Notes under the pieces: generated by a model
What the model was told of the DNA's origin: nothing
Seen by the model: the letters and a program-made list of their open reading frames with translations, nothing else
Database searches by the model: none
DNA from: Streptomyces mobaraensis NBRC 13819 = DSM 40847
Lineage (GTDB): Bacteria; Actinomycetota; Actinomycetes; Streptomycetales; Streptomycetaceae
DNA length: 64,000 nt
Assembly (NCBI RefSeq): GCF_017916255.1
Contig: NZ_CP072827.1
Span: 1,860,001 to 1,924,000, forward strand
Reading direction: 5' to 3'
Part shown: positions 55,394-64,000 of the stretch, piece by piece
Position numbering within the stretch: the first letter of the stretch is position 1
How the letters are laid out: each line of letters opens with the position of its first letter
Made by a program: the position numbers and the translations under genes

Positions 55394-57896
55394 GTGTGTA
55401 GCGAACGGCGAGGGCTCGGCGGAGGTCGTCGAGCCGGTCGCGGAGCTGCCGCCTGAACGCGGGGGTCGGTTCCGTGCCGCTCAGGCATTCCTCGCCGAGG
55501 CGCAGCGTGTCGTGGTCGATGTGGGGACGGGGGAATCCATGGTTGCCGGCGGCTTTGGCGAGGGCGGTGCCGCGGCGGGCGGCGAGCGCCGTCGCGTCGG
55601 GGTGGTAGCGGTCGCGGTAGGGGCGGGTGAGGTCGAGCTGTTCGGCCTGCCAGAAGCCCTGGGCGGTGGCGGTCCACAGGTAGGCGGAGAGGCTGTCGTC
55701 CGCGTAGAGGGAGTGCCAGGCCGCTTGTTTGGCGGCGGGGTCGGGGAGGGCGGCTCGGCAGCGGGCGGCGCCTTCCCGGCCGGTGGCGCTGGGGTCGGCG
55801 GCGAGTTCGGCGGCGATGGCGTCGGGGGTGACGGCGCCGAGGACGGCGAGTCGGGTGAGGACGCGCCAGCGGAGCTCGGGGTCGAGGGCGGGCCCGCCGG
55901 GGACGGTGCCGGCGCGGAGCCAGTCGTGGAGCGCGGCGTCCGTGGTGGCGCTGTCGATGAGGGTGCGGACGGCGGCGAGGCGGGGGCCGGGGGCGGTGCC
56001 CTGCCCGGTGCGGCGCAGGAGGTCGTGGCAGGTGTCGCGGAGGATGGCGAGGGCGTCGTCGCGGTGGTCGGCGGGGAGGTAGACGTCGGCGATCTGGTCG
56101 CGGGCGAAGGTGAGGACGCCCTCGACGACGGCGTTGTCGGTCTCGTGCGGCAGGTGGTCGCGGGTGGCCCGCAGGTAGGCGTCAGAGGGCAGCAGGCCGT
56201 CGCGGACCTGGTCGCGGAGGGAGTTCCAGAGGACCGCGCGGGTGAGGGGGTCGGGCAGGCCGGAGAGGGCGCCGAGGGCGGTGTCGTGGGAGTCGGGGTC
56301 GAGGCGGATCTTGGCGTAGGCGAGGTCGCCGTCGTTGAGGAGGACGAGGGCGGGCCGGGGGCCGGTGCCGGTGAGGGCGGGGCCGGTGGGACCGGGCAGG
56401 TCGATCTCCTCGCGGGTGCGGGCGGTGAGGCGCCCGGGGTCGTCGGGGTCGTGGTCGTAGAGGCCGACGGCGATGCGGTGGGGGCGGGTGCCCTCGTGGT
56501 CGACGGTGAGTTCCCAGCCGCTGTCGGTGGTGGTGATCCGGGGCGTGAGGGTGTCGACGCCGGTGGTGCGGAGCCAGCGGTCGGCCCAGGCGTGGACGTC
56601 GCGTTCGGTGGCGCCGGCGAGGGAGTCGAGGAAGTCGGCGAGGGTGGCGTTGCCGAAGCGGTGCCGGGCGAAGTGGGTGTTGATGCCGGCGAGAAAGTCC
56701 TTCTCGCCGAGCCAGGCGACGAGTTGGCGGAGCGCGGAGGCGCCCTTGGCGTAGGAGATGCCGTCGAAGTTGAGGAGGGCGGCGGCGGTGTCGTGGACGG
56801 CGCCGGGTTCGGGGGCGACGGGATGGGTGGTCTCGCGCTGGTCGGCGGCGTAGCCCCATGCCTTGCGGCTGACGCCGAACTCGGTCCAGGGGCCCGTGAC
56901 GTGGGTGGCGTCGGTGAGCACCTGGTAGCCCATGTACTCGGCGAAGGACTCGTTGAGCCAGATGTCGTCCCACCACCGCAGGGTGACGAGGTCGCCGAAC
57001 CACATGTGGGCCATCTCGTGGGCGATGGTGACGGCGCGGGTCTGCCGCTCGGTGTCGGTGGCGGCGGAGCGGAAGACGTATTCGTCGCGGAGGACGACGA
57101 GACCGGGGTTCTCCATGGCGCCGAAGTTGTACTCGGGGACGAACGCCTGGTCGTAGGAGTCGAAGGGGTAGGGCTCGTCGAAGATCTGGTGGAAGCGGTC
57201 GAAGCAGCGGCGGGTGAGGCCGAGGAGTTCGTCGGCGTCGGCGTCCAGGTGCGGGGCGAGGGACCGGCGGCAGTGCAGGGCGAAGGGGAGCCCGGCGTGT
57301 TCGGTGCGGACGGTGTGCCAGGGGCCGGCGGCGAAGGCGACGAAGTACGTGCTGAGGGGGCGGCCGGGGGGCAGCTTCCAGCGGCCTTCGGCGGGCGGTC
57401 CGACGCGGGTGGCGACGGTGTTGCCGAGGACCGTCCAGGCCGGTGGCGCGGTGACGGTGGCGGAGAAGACGGCCTTGAGGTCGGGCTGGTCGAAGGCGGC
57501 GAAGACGCGCTGGACGTCGTCGAGGAACAGCTGGGTGTAGAGGTAGGTCTCGCCGTCGACGGGGTCGGTGAAGCGGTGCATGCCCTCGCCGGTGCGGGAG
57601 TAGCGCATGTCCGCCTCGACGCGGAGTTCGTGGTCGCCGGGGGTGAGCGCGGCGAGGGGGAGCCGGTTGTCGTCGAGGCTGGTGATGTCGAGGGGGCGGC
57701 CGTCGAGGGTGGCACTCAGCAGGGCGGCGGGGCGGACTTCGACGAAGGTGTCACCTGGGGTGCGGGCGTGGAAGCGGATGACCGTGGTGGAGCGGAACTG
57801 CTCTTCGCCGCGGGTGAGATCGAGGTCGATGTCATAGCTGTGGACGTCCAGGAGCCGGGCCCTGGCCTGCGCTTCGTCGCGTGTCAGTACGGTCAT
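55389..57896 (-). CDS. pepN: Aminopeptidase N (M1 family)
   Basis: 835 residues, the usual actinobacterial length. A zinc aminopeptidase that removes N-terminal residues from peptides in the cytoplasm. The M1 set is complete: GAMEN at about 259-263, HEMAHMWFGDL with the two zinc His and catalytic Glu at 293-297, and the third zinc ligand in NESFAEY (Glu316), plus the ERAP1-like helical C-terminal domain. The ATG at 57896 starts TVLTRDEAQARARLL; the next in-frame codon, at 57905, is 3 residues longer and just as possible. No Shine-Dalgarno is evident. Single gene; its stop lies at a convergent boundary with the atpF-like gene. Confidence 0.95.
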   Translation of the reverse strand: MTVLTRDEAQARARLLDVHSYDIDLDLTRGEEQFRSTTVIRFHARTPGDTFVEVRPAALLSATLDGRPLDITSLDDNRLPLAALTPGDHELRVEADMRYSRTGEGMHRFTDPVDGETYLYTQLFLDDVQRVFAAFDQPDLKAVFSATVTAPPAWTVLGNTVATRVGPPAEGRWKLPPGRPLSTYFVAFAAGPWHTVRTEHAGLPFALHCRRSLAPHLDADADELLGLTRRCFDRFHQIFDEPYPFDSYDQAFVPEYNFGAMENPGLVVLRDEYVFRSAATDTERQTRAVTIAHEMAHMWFGDLVTLRWWDDIWLNESFAEYMGYQVLTDATHVTGPWTEFGVSRKAWGYAADQRETTHPVAPEPGAVHDTAAALLNFDGISYAKGASALRQLVAWLGEKDFLAGINTHFARHRFGNATLADFLDSLAGATERDVHAWADRWLRTTGVDTLTPRITTTDSGWELTVDHEGTRPHRIAVGLYDHDPDDPGRLTARTREEIDLPGPTGPALTGTGPRPALVLLNDGDLAYAKIRLDPDSHDTALGALSGLPDPLTRAVLWNSLRDQVRDGLLPSDAYLRATRDHLPHETDNAVVEGVLTFARDQIADVYLPADHRDDALAILRDTCHDLLRRTGQGTAPGPRLAAVRTLIDSATTDAALHDWLRAGTVPGGPALDPELRWRVLTRLAVLGAVTPDAIAAELAADPSATGREGAARCRAALPDPAAKQAAWHSLYADDSLSAYLWTATAQGFWQAEQLDLTRPYRDRYHPDATALAARRGTALAKAAGNHGFPRPHIDHDTLRLGEECLSGTEPTPAFRRQLRDRLDDLRRALAVRYTQ

Positions 57897-58070
57897 GGGG
57901 GCCATGCTGCCGCAGCGCCCCGGCGGCGGACGAGGCGGTTTCGCCCGCGGTCTTCCGCCGCTCGGTGGAGGGGGGCGTGCGGCTGCCCGTCGGCTGCGTG
58001 GTCCCGCTCGGCCCGCCGTCCGAGGCGTTCGCGCCGCTGTGCTCGCGGGACGGGCGCGGCTGGGCTCGGC

Positions 58071-59000
58071 TCAGTTTCTGTGGTCGATCCTCTTCTCCCG
58101 CATCAGGTCCTCCAACTCCGTGTCCGACAGGGGGTGCAGCGTGTCCAGGAGGCGGCGCAGCCCGGGTTCGTCGAGAGTCTGGCTGGTGACGACGGCCTCC
58201 GCGCTCCGGTGGCGGCGGGTCAGGGTGATGGCGTGAGTGCCGCCGGGGAATGCGCGGACCGTGCGCACCAGCCCGTGCGCGTCCACGGTGCAGGTCTCGC
58301 CCGTCCCCAGGAGCTCGGGGCAGCGGAGCGTCGGGGTGAGCGCCGGGCGCATCGTGAGGGACACGTACCCGGACCAGTCCTGGTCCTGCCGGATGGGGTG
58401 GTAGTCCACGCCGAAGTAGGCGGGGCCGACCTCGGCGTGGGACACCCGCATGCCCGGCGGCGCGGCACTCAGGTACAGCAGTTCCGGATGCTCGCGGTAC
58501 CGCGCGACCTTCGCCTCGTGCTCGCGCTCCCGCGCCTGCGCCGGGCCGACGAAGCCTCCATAGGCCACTCCGGTCCCCAGGACGGCGAGCGCCCCCAGCC
58601 GCACCCACCGGTTCGGCACGAAGAACGCGGCAACCACGGCGTACGGCGCCCCCGTCAGCGCGATCCGGGTACCGGCGCTCCCCAGGTCGACGTGCCCGCC
58701 GTAGGCGGCCAGACCGGCCAGGACACCGAGTGTGCCGAGGGCGAAGACCAGGACCGCCCAGCCCAGGCGTCGCGGCACGGAGCCGCACAGCGGCACTACG
58801 GTCCGCACCGGTGTACCCGCCATGGCCAGGAGGCCCACCATCAGCACCGCGCCCAGTGCGAAGACCGGCACCGCCGCACCGACCCCGCCGCTCCAGGCCG
58901 TTGCCACCAGCCCGAAGCCGAGTGTCGGCAGCAGGGCCGCCGCCGTCGCCCAGACCAGGAGGAGGTGCAGGGCTGTGAGCGCCCCTCTGCCTTTTTGCAT
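58071..59000 (-). CDS. Membrane protein with C-terminal extracytoplasmic domain, unknown function
   Basis: 309 residues; family not recognised. Five hydrophobic segments between about 7 and 150 are followed by a basic/acidic stretch (REREHEAKVARYREHPEL) and a soluble domain (about 175-309) with three Cys and a repeated hydrophobic/aromatic pattern (FGVDYHPIRQDQDWSGYVSLTMRP). Its tail is acidic and basic (DTELEDLMREKRIDHRN). The ATG at 59000 follows the last membrane-free leader; the frame from 59279 overlaps the chorismate mutase gene and is not supported. A perfect 16-bp palindrome lies 37 bp upstream. It could be a sensor or transport accessory. Confidence 0.65.
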   Translation of the reverse strand: MQKGRGALTALHLLLVWATAAALLPTLGFGLVATAWSGGVGAAVPVFALGAVLMVGLLAMAGTPVRTVVPLCGSVPRRLGWAVLVFALGTLGVLAGLAAYGGHVDLGSAGTRIALTGAPYAVVAAFFVPNRWVRLGALAVLGTGVAYGGFVGPAQAREREHEAKVARYREHPELLYLSAAPPGMRVSHAEVGPAYFGVDYHPIRQDQDWSGYVSLTMRPALTPTLRCPELLGTGETCTVDAHGLVRTVRAFPGGTHAITLTRRHRSAEAVVTSQTLDEPGLRRLLDTLHPLSDTELEDLMREKRIDHRN

Positions 59001-59036
59001 ACCGCGGAGCCTGTCAGCCGGCGGTCCCCGCGCACA

Positions 59037-59052
59037 TGAGTACGCGTACTCA
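59037..59052 (-). promoter_or_regulatory. 16-bp palindrome TGAGTACGCGTACTCA
   Basis: Perfect dyad (8-bp arms) lying between the chorismate mutase stop and the membrane protein start, 37 bp before the latter ATG. The size and symmetry are typical of a dimeric repressor operator; the gene downstream is the membrane protein, not the mutase, whose own promoter is at the other end. Confidence 0.6.
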
Positions 59053-59083
59053 GCGCGGAACCCCGGCGCGGCCGCGGGCGTGC

Positions 59084-59482
59084 CTACGTGCGGGCGATGG
59101 TCTCGTGGTGCCGGATGACCTCCGCGACGATGAAGTTGAGGAACTTCTCGGCGAAGGCCGGATCGAGCTTCGCGTTCTCGGCGAGGAGGCGGAGCCGGGC
59201 GATCTGGCGGGCCTCGCGGGCCGGGTCGGCGGGCGGCATCTTGTGCGCGGCCTTGAGGTGGCCGACCTGCTGGGTGCACTTGAAGCGCTCGGCGAGCATA
59301 TGGATCACCGCGGCGTCGATGTTGTCGATGCTGTCCCGCAGCCGGGACAGCTCGGCCCGCACGGCGTCGTCGGGCGCGCCCGCTCCGGCCGCGGCGGCGG
59401 GGGCGGCCGGGCCCGCATCACCGGACGGGACGGGGCCGGGGCGGTCGGCGCCGGGGCGGTCGGAATTGGTGCTGTCGTTCAT
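59084..59482 (-). CDS. Chorismate mutase (AroQ type)
   Basis: 132 residues. A Ser/Pro/Ala-rich N-terminus of ~40 residues precedes the all-helical AroQ domain: LSRLRDSIDNIDAAVIHMLAERFKCTQQVGHLKAAHKMPPADP, then AREARQIARLRLLAENAKLDPAFAEKFLNFIVAEVIRHHETIA. It converts chorismate to prephenate for phenylalanine and tyrosine synthesis in the cytoplasm. The Arg/Lys of the active site (R48, K76 region) are present. No signal peptide, unlike secreted mycobacterial *MtCM. The ATG at 59482 is clear. Single gene, 272 bp from the divergent beta-galactosidase gene. Confidence 0.92.
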   Translation of the reverse strand: MNDSTNSDRPGADRPGPVPSGDAGPAAPAAAAGAGAPDDAVRAELSRLRDSIDNIDAAVIHMLAERFKCTQQVGHLKAAHKMPPADPAREARQIARLRLLAENAKLDPAFAEKFLNFIVAEVIRHHETIART

Positions 59483-59754
59483 ATCGACCGACCTTATGCG
59501 GAACGGGCGGGCCGTGCCGAGTCAATGATCCGGCCGGGGCCGGTTCGACGGCCGCGGGAGCGGAGGGGGCGGTGGTGGCCGGCGGGGCGGGCGGTGGGTG
59601 GCACGAAGGGCGGCCGGTGTCGCGGCCCGTGCTCCGGCGGGCCGGCGGTACGCCCCCGGCGCGCCCCTCGCCCCGGTGACGGCGGCCCCCGACGTGGGCC
59701 AGGATGGGCGCGGCCCGGGCCGCTCGGGCGGGCCGACAGGGCTGGGGGGCTGCT

Positions 59755-61509
59755 GTGCCGGACTTCACCGTGGCGGAGGACGGGTTCCGGATCGACGGGC
59801 GCGAGGTGCGGCTGCTGTCGGGGGCGCTGCACTACTTCCGGGTGCACGAGGGGCACTGGCCGCACCGGCTGGCGATGCTGCGGGCGATGGGCCTCAACTG
59901 CGTGGAGACCTACGTCCCGTGGAACCGGCACGAGCCCGTCGAGGGGCGGCTCCACGACGTGGGCGAGCTGGGCCGGTTCCTGGACGCGGCGGGTGCGGCG
60001 GGCCTGTACGCGATCGTGCGCCCCGGGCCGTATGTCTGTGCGGAGTGGGAGAACGGGGGGTTGCCGCACTGGCTCACGGGGAGGCTGGGGCGCCGGGTGC
60101 GGACGAGCGATCCGGAGTTCCTGCGCGCGGTGGACGGCTGGCTGGAGGCGGTGGGCGCCGAGCTCACCGGGCGGCAGTTCGGCCGGGGCGGGCCGGTCGT
60201 GCTGGTGCAGGTGGAGAACGAGTACGGCTCGTACGGCAGCGATCAGCCCTACCTCGAACACCTCGTGGGCCGACTGCGGGACTCGGGTGTGGTGGTGCCG
60301 CTGGTGACGTCGGACGGGCCGGAGGACCACATGCTCACCGGCGGGACGGTCCCCGGCGCCACGGCGACGGTGAACTTCGGCTCGGGAGCGCGGGAGGCGT
60401 TCCGCGTACTGCGCCGGCACCGGCCGGCCGGGCCGTTGATGTGCATGGAGTTCTGGTGCGGCTGGTTCGCCCACTGGGGCGGCGCGCCGGCCGCCCGGGA
60501 CGCCGGGGAGGCGGCGGAGGCACTGCGGGAGGTCCTGGAGTGCGGGGCGTCCGTGAACGTCTACATGGCGCACGGCGGCACGAACTTCGGCGGCTGGGCG
60601 GGGGCGAACCGGGCCGGGGCGGAGCACCGGGGCGCGCTCCGCCCGACGACGACGTCGTACGACTACGACGCGCCCGTCGACGAGTACGGCCGGCCGACGG
60701 CCAAGTTCCACGCCTTCCGCGAGGTGCTGGCCGCCTACGGGGACGGCCCGCCGCCGGAGCCGCCGCCCGCTCCCCCGGCGCTGCGGGAGCCGGTGCGCGC
60801 GGAGCTCACACGGTGGGCGCCGCCCGCCGAGGTGATGGACGCGCTCGGCGGGGCCGCGCGGGAGGCCGTCCTGCCGCCGTCGTTCGAGGAGCTGGGGGTG
60901 GATCGGGGGATCGTCCGCTACCGGTTCACCGTCCCGGGGCCGCGCCGGGCGCTGCCCCTCCGGGTGGCCGGGCTCCGGGACCTGGCGGTCGTGTCGGTGG
61001 ACGGCGTGCGGACGGCTGTGCTGCGCGACGAGGACGGGCTGATCGGGGACGTGCCGGGGCCGGCCTCGGTCGAGTTGTGGGTGGAGTCGCTGGGGAGGGT
61101 CAACTACGGTCCGCGGCTGGGCGAACGGAAGGGGCTGACGGGTGGGCTGCTGCACGGGGGACAGTACGTCCACGGGGTGCGGGCGCGGGGGCTCCGGCTC
61201 GCGGCGTTCGAGGAGGAGGGTGCGCTCGCGGTGGTGCGGTGGCGGTCGGCCGGCGGGCGGGAGCCGGGGCTCTACCGAGGAGCCTTCCGGGTGCCGGAGG
61301 CCGGTGACGCGGTCCTCCGACTTCCGGGCTGGGAACGGGGGTTCGTCTGGGTGAACGGATTCTGCCTGGGCCGGTACTGGTCCGCCGGACCACAGCAGGC
61401 TCTCTGGGTGCCAGGACCCGTGTTACGGGCGGGACGGAATGAGCTGCTGGTGCTGGAGATGGAGCGCGCGGGCACGATGCGGCCGTTGCTGGGGCCGGTT
61501 CCGGGGTAG
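59755..61509 (+). CDS. GH35 beta-galactosidase; carries a TTA codon
   Basis: 584 residues. The GH35 catalytic barrel is clear: NRHEP at about 57-61, proton donor Glu156 in VQVENEYGSYG, nucleophile Glu232 in MCMEFWCGWFAHWGG, and CGASVNVYMAHGGTNFGGWAGAN. Two beta-sandwich domains follow. No signal peptide, so it is probably cytoplasmic and acts on imported galactosides. Codon 557 (61423-61425, in VLRAGRNE) is TTA, so full translation should need the bldA tRNA. The GTG at 59755 has a GGGGGG tract just before it. It is divergent from chorismate mutase and 368 bp before the VOC gene. Confidence 0.9.
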   Translation: MPDFTVAEDGFRIDGREVRLLSGALHYFRVHEGHWPHRLAMLRAMGLNCVETYVPWNRHEPVEGRLHDVGELGRFLDAAGAAGLYAIVRPGPYVCAEWENGGLPHWLTGRLGRRVRTSDPEFLRAVDGWLEAVGAELTGRQFGRGGPVVLVQVENEYGSYGSDQPYLEHLVGRLRDSGVVVPLVTSDGPEDHMLTGGTVPGATATVNFGSGAREAFRVLRRHRPAGPLMCMEFWCGWFAHWGGAPAARDAGEAAEALREVLECGASVNVYMAHGGTNFGGWAGANRAGAEHRGALRPTTTSYDYDAPVDEYGRPTAKFHAFREVLAAYGDGPPPEPPPAPPALREPVRAELTRWAPPAEVMDALGGAAREAVLPPSFEELGVDRGIVRYRFTVPGPRRALPLRVAGLRDLAVVSVDGVRTAVLRDEDGLIGDVPGPASVELWVESLGRVNYGPRLGERKGLTGGLLHGGQYVHGVRARGLRLAAFEEEGALAVVRWRSAGGREPGLYRGAFRVPEAGDAVLRLPGWERGFVWVNGFCLGRYWSAGPQQALWVPGPVLRAGRNELLVLEMERAGTMRPLLGPVPG

Positions 61510-61877
61510 GCGGGACGCCGCCGGGTGGTCGCCGACCTGGCCGCCGGGCCGACCGCCGCGTCGGCCGGCCGGGCGGGCGGGCGGGCGGGCGACCAAGTGG
61601 GCGGCCGGCCGTGCGGGCTTGCGGCCGCGCGCCCGGTGGGTCGGATCCGTACATACCTCCGTCCCGCTGATCACCGGCCGATGACGGTGACCAGCGGGAC
61701 GGGCCCTGTGGAGGTGTTGTTCCCAGATGGTGCGGCGTGAAGCCGTCCGGACCGAACCAACTGGTCGGATGTTCGCCTCAACATTTCCCTCACGCCACAG
61801 GAGTAACCCCCACCCCACAGCACACGGTCTGTTCTTGCCCGGTGGACAACCCACTGGAGGTGAAGGAGCATCGCAAC
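61510..61877. other. Intergenic region with tandem cgggcggg tract and a strong hairpin
   Basis: 368 bp with no gene. A tandem cgggcggg tract at about 61575-61590 is followed by a 16-bp stem with one G-T wobble, gtcccgctgatcaccg (61661-61676) pairing with 61685-61700 across an 8-nt loop. This is a likely terminator of the GH35 gene or an attenuator ahead of the VOC gene. The rest is the VOC leader. Confidence 0.6.
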
Positions 61878-62252
61878 ATGATCGCGAAACTGGACTGCAC
61901 CGTCATCGACTGTCCGGACCCCGCGGCACTCGCGGCCTTCTACGGGGCGATCCTGGGCTGGAAGGTCGACGCGAGCGACCCGTCCTGGGTGTGGCTGAAC
62001 GACCCCGAGAGCAGCACCCGGATCGCCTTCCAGAAGGCGGAGGACCACCGTCCGCCGCGCTGGCCGGATCCGCGGCACCCGCAGCAGTTCCACCTGGACT
62101 TCTCCGTCGGCACCCGGGACGACCTGGAGCGCGCCCAGCGGGAGGTGACCGGCCTCGGCGCCCGGTTCCTGCACGACAGCGGCGGGACGACGTCGGGGTT
62201 CCGGGTCTTCGCGGACCCGGCGGGGCACCCGTTCTGCCTCTGCTACGGATAA
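61878..62252 (+). CDS. VOC-superfamily (glyoxalase/bleomycin-resistance-like) protein
   Basis: 124 residues, one VOC module of two beta-alpha-beta-beta-beta units: KLDCTVIDCPDPAALAAFYGAILGWKVD, then FHLDFSVGTRDDLERAQREVTGLGAR and FRVFADPAGHPFCLCYG. The usual metal His/Glu are partly changed (His94 in FHLDF stays), so the enzymatic activity is uncertain; binding of a small molecule or antibiotic is also possible. AAGGAG lies before the ATG at 61878. Single gene, convergent with the LysR gene. Confidence 0.85.
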   Translation: MIAKLDCTVIDCPDPAALAAFYGAILGWKVDASDPSWVWLNDPESSTRIAFQKAEDHRPPRWPDPRHPQQFHLDFSVGTRDDLERAQREVTGLGARFLHDSGGTTSGFRVFADPAGHPFCLCYG

Positions 62253-62259
62253 CCCGCCG

Positions 62260-63333
62260 TCACGGCCGACCGCCCCCGGGGACCGCCTCCCCGGAGGCCG
62301 CGCTCCCGGGCACCGCGCCCTCAGCGGCCGTACCCCCGTACGCCGCCAACCCGGCCCGGTCCGGTTCCGGCAACCAGACCGTGTCCGAACGGACCTCGCC
62401 GCCGGCCGCCGCCGTCGAACCGGACCACCCCCCGCCGGGCCCCTCCGGGTGCGGCAGAGCGCGCAGCAAGGCGGCCAGCTGGGCGTCGTGGTTGGAGCGG
62501 TGCCAGGTGACGGACCACAGGTGCAGGGGCACCGGGTCCACGATCGGGACGCGGCGCAGACGCCCGTCGTACGGCAGGTCCATCCCCGCCTCCCCCACCG
62601 TCACCGCACGCCCCTCGCGCAGCATGTGCTCGCTGTAGTCGCGGGCGCCCACCGCCGGGGCGGTGAAGCGCAGCGGAATGCCGAACTCCGTGCAGAACCG
62701 CGTCAGATAGCCGCGCCACTCCTCCGCCCCGCCGGGGTCGGGCATGGCGATCCCGGCCTCCCGCAGGTCGGCCGGGCGGAGGACCGTCCGGTCGGCGAGG
62801 GGGTGCCCGGCGAACACGTAGGCGTGCAGCGGTTCGAGGTGGACGGGCCGGTGGCGGAGGTCGGCGGGCCAGGGCCGGCCGAGGTCGTGGACGCGGCCGA
62901 ACGCGGCGTCCAGCTCCCGGCCCAGCACGGCCGGCAGGGCGAGCGCCAACCCCTGCCGCATGCTGGGATCGACCCGGACCCCGGGCGTCCGGGCGACCGT
63001 CTCGCGCAGCACCCGCACCGGCGTGAACCGCTCGGCGAACACCTCGACGCGCAGCGCCCGCACCGTGCCGCGGGCGGCGTGGACGGCCTGGACCGCCGTG
63101 TCGAAGGCGGCGATGGCGTCCACGGCGAGCGGCAGCAACCGCCGTCCGGCGGCGGTGAGTTCCACGCTGCGGGTGGTGCGTTCGAGGAGCGGCGCGCCGA
63201 GGGCGTCCTCCAGGCGGCGTACGCGCTTGGACAGCGCCTGCTGGGTGAGGAAGAGGCGGGCGGCGGCCCGGCCGAAGTGCAGTTCCTCGGCGACGGCGAC
63301 GAAGGCGCGCATGCCCGGGAGATCGGGTTCCAT
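62260..63333 (-). CDS. LysR-family transcriptional regulator
   Basis: 357 residues. N-terminal winged HTH ([53 protein letters not shown], about 1-58), a linker helix and a LysR substrate-binding domain (about 90-290: [40 protein letters not shown]). The last ~60 residues are a Gly/Pro/Ala-rich tail. The ATG at 63333 matches the HTH start; an upstream GTG at 63396 would place the operator inside the gene. A 7-5-7 inverted repeat lies 16 bp upstream, consistent with autoregulation and control of the divergent clpP gene. The inducer is unknown. Confidence 0.87.
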   Translation of the reverse strand: MEPDLPGMRAFVAVAEELHFGRAAARLFLTQQALSKRVRRLEDALGAPLLERTTRSVELTAAGRRLLPLAVDAIAAFDTAVQAVHAARGTVRALRVEVFAERFTPVRVLRETVARTPGVRVDPSMRQGLALALPAVLGRELDAAFGRVHDLGRPWPADLRHRPVHLEPLHAYVFAGHPLADRTVLRPADLREAGIAMPDPGGAEEWRGYLTRFCTEFGIPLRFTAPAVGARDYSEHMLREGRAVTVGEAGMDLPYDGRLRRVPIVDPVPLHLWSVTWHRSNHDAQLAALLRALPHPEGPGGGWSGSTAAAGGEVRSDTVWLPEPDRAGLAAYGGTAAEGAVPGSAASGEAVPGGGRP

Positions 63334-63348
63334 GGCGTCAGCCTCAAC

Positions 63349-63367
63349 TGACAACCCGAGGTTGTCA
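63349..63367. promoter_or_regulatory. Operator-like inverted repeat between LysR and clpP
   Basis: TGACAAC-CCGAG-GTTGTCA, perfect 7-bp arms around 5 bp. It lies in the short space between the divergent LysR gene (ATG 63333) and clpP (ATG 63423). The T-N11-A core needed by LysR proteins is present in this dyad. Confidence 0.6.
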
Positions 63368-63422
63368 AAGCGCCCGCAGAAGTTGTTGGACACCATCCCT
63401 GAGCTGCGGTTTTCCTGACATC

Positions 63423-64000
63423 ATGAGCGCATATCCGCCGTCAGCCGGCCTCTCCCCCGTCACGTCCCTCACCTCCCTCACCTCCCCCGGCTCCGCCGCC
63501 TCCCTCGGGTCCGTCACCTCCCTCGCCTCCCCCGTCTCCGCCACCTCCCTCGGGTCCATCACCTCCCTCACCTCGCCTTCCCCCACCCCGGCCACCACCC
63601 CCGCCGCGGAGCCCGTCTTCCAGCGGCTGCTCCGGAACCGGATCATCGTCCTCGGGCAGCAGGTCGACGACGAGATCGCCAACCGGATCTGCGCCGAGAT
63701 GCTGCTCCTCTCCGCCGAGGACCGGCACCGCGACATCCACCTCTACATCAACTCCCCCGGCGGCTCGATCACGGCCGGACTCGCCATCTACGACATCATG
63801 CAGTTCATCCCGAACGACGTCGCCACCCTCTCCCTGGGCTTCACGGCGTCCATGGGGCAGTTCCTCCTCTGCGCGGGGGCGCCCGGGAAGCGGTACGCGC
63901 TGCCGCACGCGAGCATCCTCATGCACCAGCCGTCGGCGGGACTCGCGGGTTCCGCGTCCGACATAAAGATCCAGATCGACCAGATGCGGGCGGTCAAGCG
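63423..64000 (+). CDS. ClpP-family protease with a repetitive leader, C-terminus beyond the window
   Basis: 192 residues seen before the window ends. Residues 65-192 are Clp[45 protein letters not shown], catalytic Ser143 in [15 protein letters not shown] and His168 in ILMHQPSAG. The first ~60 residues are a Ser/Thr/Leu-rich leader built of 15-residue repeats ([15 protein letters not shown] at 17-31, [15 protein letters not shown] at 32-46, then a partial copy). Normal ClpP has a short or no leader. It may be cleaved off, or the true start may be later. No strong Shine-Dalgarno precedes the ATG at 63423. It is divergent from the LysR gene and probably one of several clpP copies usual in Streptomyces. 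Confidence 0.8.
   Translation, partial: MSAYPPSAGLSPVTSLTSLTSPGSAASLGSVTSLASPVSATSLGSITSLTSPSPTPATTPAAEPVFQRLLRNRIIVLGQQVDDEIANRICAEMLLLSAEDRHRDIHLYINSPGGSITAGLAIYDIMQFIPNDVATLSLGFTASMGQFLLCAGAPGKRYALPHASILMHQPSAGLAGSASDIKIQIDQMRAVK

Overview
The window reads as a core-chromosome segment of a Streptomyces species. The evidence is very high GC with strong third-position bias, many GTG starts, leaderless genes, a developmental gene (whiA) at the left edge, mycothiol-type enzymes, rare TTA codons in a few accessory genes, and a gene order that runs from whiA through uvrC, uvrA, uvrB, rpsA, polA and a liv operon to pyk, which I recall from other Streptomyces chromosomes. No database search was possible, so family names rest on motifs read from the translations.

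Layout. 1-4.3 kb: whiA (partial), yvcK, rapZ and uvrC on the minus strand. 4.3-7.7 kb: an accessory patch with a secreted papain-like protease and a tail-anchored partner, a divergent HTH regulator with a TTA codon and two operator palindromes, and a Rieske lipoprotein. 7.9-12.6 kb: uvrA with two divergent small genes. 12.8-18.1 kb: an MFS transporter running antisense into terC, then a TerD protein fused to a degenerate FtsK-like domain, and terD. 18.3-23.3 kb: uvrB, a glycerophosphodiester phosphodiesterase and a WGR-domain propeller protein. 23.3-30.2 kb: DUF6343 and TPR proteins, coaE, a PAC2 protein, rpsA, a methyltransferase and a lactate-permease-like transporter. 30.4-39.2 kb: hrpB, a 63-residue protein, polA, an FdhF/YdeP-type molybdoenzyme and a thioesterase. 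39.5-45.6 kb: a complete livKHMGF branched-chain amino-acid ABC operon. 45.6-46.9 kb: an IS110-family element. 47.0-51.0 kb: an ANTAR response regulator, an unusual tRNA with anticodon CAA next to a stand-alone LAGLIDADG protein, pyk and a SIMPL protein. 51.2-64 kb: a Tat-exported 5'-nucleotidase, a lysine N6-hydroxylase, an orphan ATP synthase subunit b paralogue, pepN, a membrane protein, chorismate mutase, a GH35 beta-galactosidase, a VOC protein, and a divergent LysR/clpP pair.

How the genes work together. The strongest theme is DNA repair. uvrC, uvrB, polA and the WGR protein each have the same bipartite promoter, TTGTCAGTG followed by two bases, N6 and a -10 hexamer, which matches the RecA-independent damage promoter of actinobacteria (RecA-NDp, read by PafBC in mycobacteria). 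In uvrC, uvrB and polA the start codon lies 6-7 nt after the -10, so these transcripts should be leaderless. uvrA lacks this motif but has a degenerate LexA-like box. A fifth, weaker copy points antisense into the end of pepN. Other points of interest are the tRNA plus LAGLIDADG pair, the IS110 left end as a probable bridge-RNA locus, the orphan AtpF-like protein, the TerD-FtsK fusion and a clpP with a repetitive Ser/Thr-rich leader.
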